Source: Synechococcales cyanobacterium PMM_0003 (GTDB lineage: Bacteria > Cyanobacteriota > Cyanobacteriia > Pseudanabaenales > Pseudanabaenaceae). Taken from it: a stretch of 9,876 bases of DNA. Below, in pieces: positions 6,516 through 9,876 of this stretch. The notes beneath the pieces were generated by a model. That model worked only from the letters and a program-made list of their open reading frames with translations, ran no database searches and had not been told where the DNA came from. Positions within the stretch are counted from its first letter, which is position 1; each line of letters begins with the position of its first letter. Made by a program: the position numbers and the translations under genes. The stretch is taken from the NCBI GenBank assembly GCA_949128015.1, contig CASBRC010000410.1:1-9876 (forward strand), written 5' to 3'.

Positions 6516-8912
6516 CTATTGCAATATGCTGTACTCGCCTTGAGGTAATAGTAAAGTAGACTCGATTTGGCTCTTAACTAATGGACTGACGTATTCAGCA
6601 TTATTCAGACATTCGATTAAAAGCTTGTTAGCATCATGATATGTCCGCAACACTTTGAGTTGATTTTCGCTAAATTGCCATTCTTGTGAGCTTTTACGAT
6701 ACTGAACGATGAGATTGCGTAATTTTTTTGACCAGTCTAAACCCTTAGCCTGCCACCACTTGGCAAAAGTCTCTCGATTTTTATATGGATCAGGAAATTT
6801 ATGACGTAAAAACTGTAGCCCTTTATGCAGATCAGGCTCAAGCGTACAGGCTAACTCTGAAACTGGATGATTTGCAAAGTACAAAGCTAAATCAAGGTTG
6901 AGAGCTAGATTAATCGTATGGTCGATGTCTATCTCCGTTGCCATCGTATTTTCATTGCCCATTGCTTTGGTACGAGCGCGTTCTAAAGAGCGCGAATGGG
7001 CAATATCTAGAGCACGAGCGCGATCCAGCGATCGCGTATTTTCTAAATCAATATCAAGGTATAAAGCGCGGATCGTCACTGCTTTATATGGGGTTTGAAT
7101 TTGAATTGACTGTTGATTAACCCATGTCAAAAACGACTGTAATTGGGGATCTTGGCTGACTAGATCATCAATTTTTCGTTTCATCATCTTCACCATGCGA
7201 TCGGCTTCTTGAGAAATGCTGACGGTCATCACAATTACCCCATGCCAACGCTTGAGATATATCCGCTCTAGCAAATATTTTTGGGCAGCACTAGGATCAC
7301 TATTGGCAATACGATAGGCGGCAAGATAGTCATGTAAAGTTGTGTGAGTGAGTGAATAAATTCCTTTTGCACATTCAATCAATAGACTATGCTGGCATTT
7401 GAGTGACTGAAAAAGCCGATCGCGATCGATCGCTAAGTTCGATAAGCTGCGACTAGCGGCTATACAAGCCTGAAAATCATCTTCAAGTTCATTGTTTTGC
7501 CATACATAACCATGCCGATCGAGCGAAACAATTGCCATATAAGAGAGCAAATCCAGTTTTTGAGAATTCGATAATGCTTGGTTTACAGCAATTGGCAAAC
7601 ATTTAGTCTGCTCCCATTTGGTTAATAGTAGAGTTAAAATTTCCTGATAAAAATTGGGTTTAAGATAATCACAACTGTTAAAAGTAGTACAAAGATGCGT
7701 TAGTAATAGGGGATTACTAGCAATTTCAGCCAAGGGTTGATTTATGGAAAGTAACTGTTGGAATTTCTCTTGTTTTTTGAGATCTTTTGGGCAAGTAATT
7801 TGGAACCATTTACTTGCAAATGAGGTGATTTGTGATTCTGCAAAGGGGGCTATTTCTAATGTCGAAAATGATTCTAATATATGACTATAAATAGGATTAC
7901 GCGTTGCAAATACCATCCGATTATCGGGATAGCGATCGCTAAAGTTTGAGATTCGCTGAGTTATCTCCGCATGATGAGTTTCTGGCAAGTCATCTAAACC
8001 ATCCCAAAGTAATAACAGACTACCTTTGTTTAACAGTTGCTCTAGTATTTTGTTGTCTGAAGATTTATCTAAAAATCTATAGTTAATAAATTGTTCTTTT
8101 AACCATGTAAACGGATCGCTGAGATCGTTCAGTGAAACTAGCGATCGCAATGGTAGAAATACAGGTAAATAGTTTGACAATATTTTGCCTGAAATACAAG
8201 CCAGTGCCAAATATTTAAGTAAGGTTGTCTTACCTGAACCTAAACCACCGACCAGCAAAATTCGCTTGGATTTTTCTATAGCCTGATTTGCAGGGATTGT
8301 GGGTGGATGAAGTTTGGCGAGATAAAAGCGATCGTATTGTTCGGGTGATACGTTTGCAAAAGCTTCATTGAGATCGAGATATTGAGTACTTGGTAAAACC
8401 GTAAAAATATTAATCTCAGTATATAAATCATGCAAAGAGATTGGAGTATTAATATCAATTACTCTAAGGCGATCGCATTGACGGATTAATGCAGAAGAGA
8501 TGTTTTTACGGATCACCTGCAAAGATTCTTCAAATTCTATTTGTAAGTTTGAATCTTGATTGTTATTTAAACTTTTATTGATGTTTTCTATTGGTGCATT
8601 ATTATTGGTAATAATGTTGCTATTAGTATATGTGATTGGATTAGAGGCTTGGATGTTTGTATCATCTCTATTTTTTATCGCTTTTTCAACTGCGACATCC
8701 TGATCAGGATTTACAGCAATATCTAACTTCTCACAAACTAAGTCATAGGTATTACGATCGACGATTTCTCCATTTAAGAAATTATCGACTAGTTGCACCG
8801 CAAGGCTAAGCTCACTCGCCAACTGCAAAGGTGTATACCCTCTAAGTGAGAGTGCGTCTTGCGCTCTACTAAGGATCTCTGATGATGCTCTCAGCATTAA
8901 AGCTGCAACCAT
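6516..8912 (-). CDS. HTH-NACHT STAND NTPase with C-terminal NCH2-type helical domain (candidate immune sensor)
   Basis: This 798-residue protein is of the NLR-related NACHT class. Residues 14-65 look like the HTH-type domain common in cyanobacterial NACHT proteins (YTPLQLASELSL, FLNGEIVDRNTYDLVCEKL). An Asn-rich low-complexity linker follows (80-122), then a pre-NACHT helical segment (125-200). The NTPase core has Walker A GGLGSGKTT (222-230), Walker B LLLLWDGLDDLP (299-310) and the sensor Arg338 in FATRN, then NPLLLTHLC (400-408) and the winged-helix end YSLTHTTLHDYLAAY (519-533). An LDRAR-type repeat zone (617-676) leads to a conserved C-terminal helical domain (about 683-795; KWWQAKGLDW, EWQFSE, YHDANKLL) that I recall as NCH2. 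Related bacterial NACHT and Avs ATPases defend against phage; that role here is inferred. No nuclease, TIR, protease or membrane effector is seen. AGAGG stands 10-11 bases before the ATG. Four HIP1 sites inside suggest long residence in this genome. Confidence 0.9.
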   Translation of the reverse strand: MVAALMLRASSEILSRAQDALSLRGYTPLQLASELSLAVQLVDNFLNGEIVDRNTYDLVCEKLDIAVNPDQDVAVEKAIKNRDDTNIQASNPITYTNSNIITNNNAPIENINKSLNNNQDSNLQIEFEESLQVIRKNISSALIRQCDRLRVIDINTPISLHDLYTEINIFTVLPSTQYLDLNEAFANVSPEQYDRFYLAKLHPPTIPANQAIEKSKRILLVGGLGSGKTTLLKYLALACISGKILSNYLPVFLPLRSLVSLNDLSDPFTWLKEQFINYRFLDKSSDNKILEQLLNKGSLLLLWDGLDDLPETHHAEITQRISNFSDRYPDNRMVFATRNPIYSHILESFSTLEIAPFAESQITSFASKWFQITCPKDLKKQEKFQQLLSINQPLAEIASNPLLLTHLCTTFNSCDYLKPNFYQEILTLLLTKWEQTKCLPIAVNQALSNSQKLDLLSYMAIVSLDRHGYVWQNNELEDDFQACIAASRSLSNLAIDRDRLFQSLKCQHSLLIECAKGIYSLTHTTLHDYLAAYRIANSDPSAAQKYLLERIYLKRWHGVIVMTVSISQEADRMVKMMKRKIDDLVSQDPQLQSFLTWVNQQSIQIQTPYKAVTIRALYLDIDLENTRSLDRARALDIAHSRSLERARTKAMGNENTMATEIDIDHTINLALNLDLALYFANHPVSELACTLEPDLHKGLQFLRHKFPDPYKNRETFAKWWQAKGLDWSKKLRNLIVQYRKSSQEWQFSENQLKVLRTYHDANKLLIECLNNAEYVSPLVKSQIESTLLLPQGEYSILQ
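6963..7034 (-). repeat. LDRAR-type internal repeat in the NACHT gene
   Basis: Residues 627-650 read RSLDRARALDIA then RSLERARTKA after HS, a near-duplication of the unit S-L-(D/E)-R-A-R. The flanks (617-676) carry looser Leu/Asp/Ala alternation (LYLDIDLENT, INLALNLDLALYFA). In DNA, CGAGCGCG recurs with related surroundings. In relatives that I recall, this zone is a longer run of ALDRAR-like units of variable length, so this is a short version. Confidence 0.6.
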
Positions 8913-9124
8913 ATTTTAAATTCCTCTTTTGCTTATCTTATCAAAAAATATTGAGGTTTCCCATAGGGCAAATCGCTGTATATTGCGATCGCATAATTAC
9001 TTCACTCATATCTATTAACGTAGATGCACATAATTAAATACCAAACTCCAAAAGCTGTGGCGAACGCGCAGCGTTCGCCACAGCTTTTGGAGTTTGGCTT
9101 ATCTATTGCGAGAAGTCTGTTCCA
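8913..9124. other. Divergent intergenic region between NACHT and ROK genes
   Basis: The 212 bases contain no gene. They hold a HIP1 octamer (8985-8992), AT-rich sequence on both sides and a perfect palindrome (9041-9097). I looked for sigma-70 promoters in both directions. The best NACHT option, TTGCCC with TATTTT 15 bases on, is weak, and none is good for the ROK gene, so no promoter is called. Confidence 0.5.
9041..9097. repeat. Perfect 27-bp-arm extragenic palindrome
   Basis: Arm 9041-9067 and arm 9071-9097 are exact reverse complements around the loop GCA. It is the longest hairpin in the window and lies between divergent genes, 27 bases before the ROK GTG, where terminators are not expected. 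If transcribed it could fold in the ROK 5' leader. Its apex AACGC-GCA-GCGTT shares the GC-NNN-GC form of the others. A dispersed REP-like repeat is the most likely explanation. Confidence 0.75.
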
Positions 9125-9829
9125 GTGAGTTTATTAACATTAGCAATTGATGTGGGTGGCAGTAGTATCAAAGCGATCATCTTACGTGAAGATGGTACTG
9201 CAATCTCTGAGCGATCGCTTATTCATACACCCCATCCAGCCACTCCCAATGCGATCGTGGAGACACTAATAGAGTTGATTGCTAAACAGGGAAATTATGA
9301 TCGCCTTGCCATTGGCTTTCCTAGTGTTGTCGAAAATGGGACTACCAGAGGCGCGATTAATTTACATCCTGACTGGGACGGCTTTCCCTTGGCGCAGGTA
9401 TTGCAAAATAAATTGGGTAAACCGCTCAGGATTGCTAATGATGCTGATGTGCAGGGCTGTGGGGCGATCGCAGGTCAAGGTGTAGAGTTGGCAATCACGC
9501 TTGGAACTGGGTTTGGGTCCTCATTATTTCTCAACGGTAAGCTATTGCCGAATCTCGAATTAGGTCAACATATCTTTTGCGATCGCAATACCTACGAAGA
9601 TTGCTTAGGGCAAGCGGCTCTTGATCGGGTGGGTGTAGAAATATGGAATGCCAGATTACTAAATGCGATCATCACGCTCTACAAGTTATTTAACTACGAC
9701 AAACTTTATATCGGTGGTGGTAATGCTCGTCTAGTTACTTTAGATTTGCCACCAGATTTGGCTCACAAAATTGCGATCGTCTCTAATGATTTAGGACTTA
9801 TAGGCGGACTTGCCTTATGGCAATCTTAA
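9125..9829 (+). CDS. ROK-family sugar kinase, probably polyphosphate glucokinase
   Basis: The 234-residue protein probably phosphorylates glucose to glucose-6-phosphate, likely with polyphosphate as donor. The N-terminal phosphate-binding motif is IDVGGSSIK (8-16). HPDWDGFPL (81-89) marks the sugar-binding region, ANDADVQG (104-111) carries the catalytic Asp106, and LGTGFGSSLFLNGKLLPN (126-143) with ELGQH follows. The C-terminal phosphate loop is YIGGGN (195-200). NDAD plus LPNLELG resemble polyphosphate glucokinases more than ATP-dependent ROK kinases, and the zinc motif CxCGxxGC of many ROK proteins is absent, as in that group. The length is near the short end of the family. The start is GTG at 9125, directly before the conserved N-terminus; GAGAAG is about 9 bases upstream, so translation may be modest. 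It stands alone on its strand between two long palindromes. Donor and sugar specificity are inferred. Confidence 0.85.
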   Translation: MSLLTLAIDVGGSSIKAIILREDGTAISERSLIHTPHPATPNAIVETLIELIAKQGNYDRLAIGFPSVVENGTTRGAINLHPDWDGFPLAQVLQNKLGKPLRIANDADVQGCGAIAGQGVELAITLGTGFGSSLFLNGKLLPNLELGQHIFCDRNTYEDCLGQAALDRVGVEIWNARLLNAIITLYKLFNYDKLYIGGGNARLVTLDLPPDLAHKIAIVSNDLGLIGGLALWQS

Positions 9830-9833
9830 AAAA

Positions 9834-9876
9834 CAATAAGCTTAGGCGCACGCGGCGCGTGCGCCTAAGCTTATTG
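9834..9876. terminator. Perfect palindrome after the ROK gene (20-bp arms or more)
   Basis: Arm 9834-9853 and arm 9857-9876 are exact reverse complements with loop GGC. The right arm ends at the window edge, so the stem may be longer; A-rich sequence precedes the left arm and would pair with T's outside. It starts four bases after the ROK stop and is well placed as a terminator. The core GCACGC-GGC-GCGTGC is very GC-rich. Confidence 0.65.

Larger units (their letters stand above)
176..9586. repeat. HIP1 octamers (GCGATCGC) scattered through the window
   Basis: About 22 copies were counted by eye, starting at 176, 982, 1390, 1935, 2478, 2972, 3275, 3869, 4511, 4735, 5134, 5702, 5987, 6201, 7028, 7932, 8141, 8469, 8985, 9211, 9464 and 9579. 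That is roughly one per 450 bases, far above chance. HIP1 is a hallmark of many cyanobacterial genomes. The copies at 1390 and 8985 are intergenic; the rest are in coding sequence. Every complete gene contains at least one. Confidence 0.85.

Noticed and set aside
6963..7034. CRISPR-like repeats.
   Set aside because: The repeat units are short, imperfect, in frame and coding, with no regular spacer length; no array was seen elsewhere.
7415..7432. Dense cluster of GATCG repeats in the NACHT gene.
   Set aside because: It contains no exact HIP1 octamer and codes for ordinary residues (AIDRDRLF); GATCG-rich codon pairs are common in HIP1-rich genomes.
8597..8616. Small palindrome CATTATTA-TTGG-TAATAATG inside the NACHT gene.
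   Set aside because: It is in the AT-rich Asn-codon tract, where short complementary runs are expected by chance.
6516..9097. NACHT gene as a recently acquired mobile island.
   Set aside because: It has HIP1 octamers inside, no integrase, transposase, tRNA or target-site duplication nearby, and only hairpins at the edges.

Overview
The window looks like chromosomal DNA from a cyanobacterium. The octamer GCGATCGC (HIP1, the highly iterated palindrome of many cyanobacterial genomes) occurs about 22 times in 9.9 kb, spread through nearly every gene and two intergenic gaps. The protein families agree: a cyanobacterial-style HTH-NACHT protein, a J-domain/TPR protein and a short polyphosphate-glucokinase-like ROK kinase. 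Moderate GC and long perfect extragenic hairpins remind me of Pseudanabaena-like filamentous forms, but that genus guess is from memory only.

Layout. At the left edge, on the minus strand, is the N-terminal 394 codons of a 23S rRNA uracil-C5 methyltransferase (rlmD/rumA type), cut by the window edge. It diverges from a plus-strand cluster of three genes: a secreted family-3 solute-binding protein, a J-domain/TPR protein whose start lies about 88 bases inside the previous gene, and a receiver-GGDEF protein in which both domains have lost key residues. This cluster converges on the next block across a 227-base gap full of hairpins, including a perfect 23-bp palindrome.

The middle and right-centre (about 4.4-8.9 kb) is a minus-strand block. 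In transcription order it holds an 798-residue NACHT ATPase, a terminator-like hairpin, then two ABC-type ATPases of the ABC-2 exporter class with no membrane partner in the window. The first ABC gene has its own extended -10 promoter candidate, so it is probably not simply co-transcribed with the NACHT gene. At the right edge, on the plus strand, a short ROK sugar kinase (probably polyphosphate glucokinase) lies between two more perfect palindromes of 27-bp and 20-bp arms.

Interplay. The most interesting gene is the NACHT protein. It has an HTH-like N-terminus, an intact STAND NTPase core, a low-complexity LDRAR-type repeat and a conserved C-terminal helical domain, but no recognisable killing effector. 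It belongs to a known cyanobacterial family related to bacterial NLR-like (bNACHT/Avs) phage-defence ATPases, so it is a candidate immune sensor of unknown output rather than a wholly new fold. Second is the family of extragenic palindromes sharing a GC-NNN-GC apex. Third is the trio of periplasmic binding protein, J-protein and pseudo-receiver/pseudo-GGDEF, which looks like a sensory or scaffold module without catalytic output. No tRNA, rRNA, CRISPR array or complete insertion sequence was seen.
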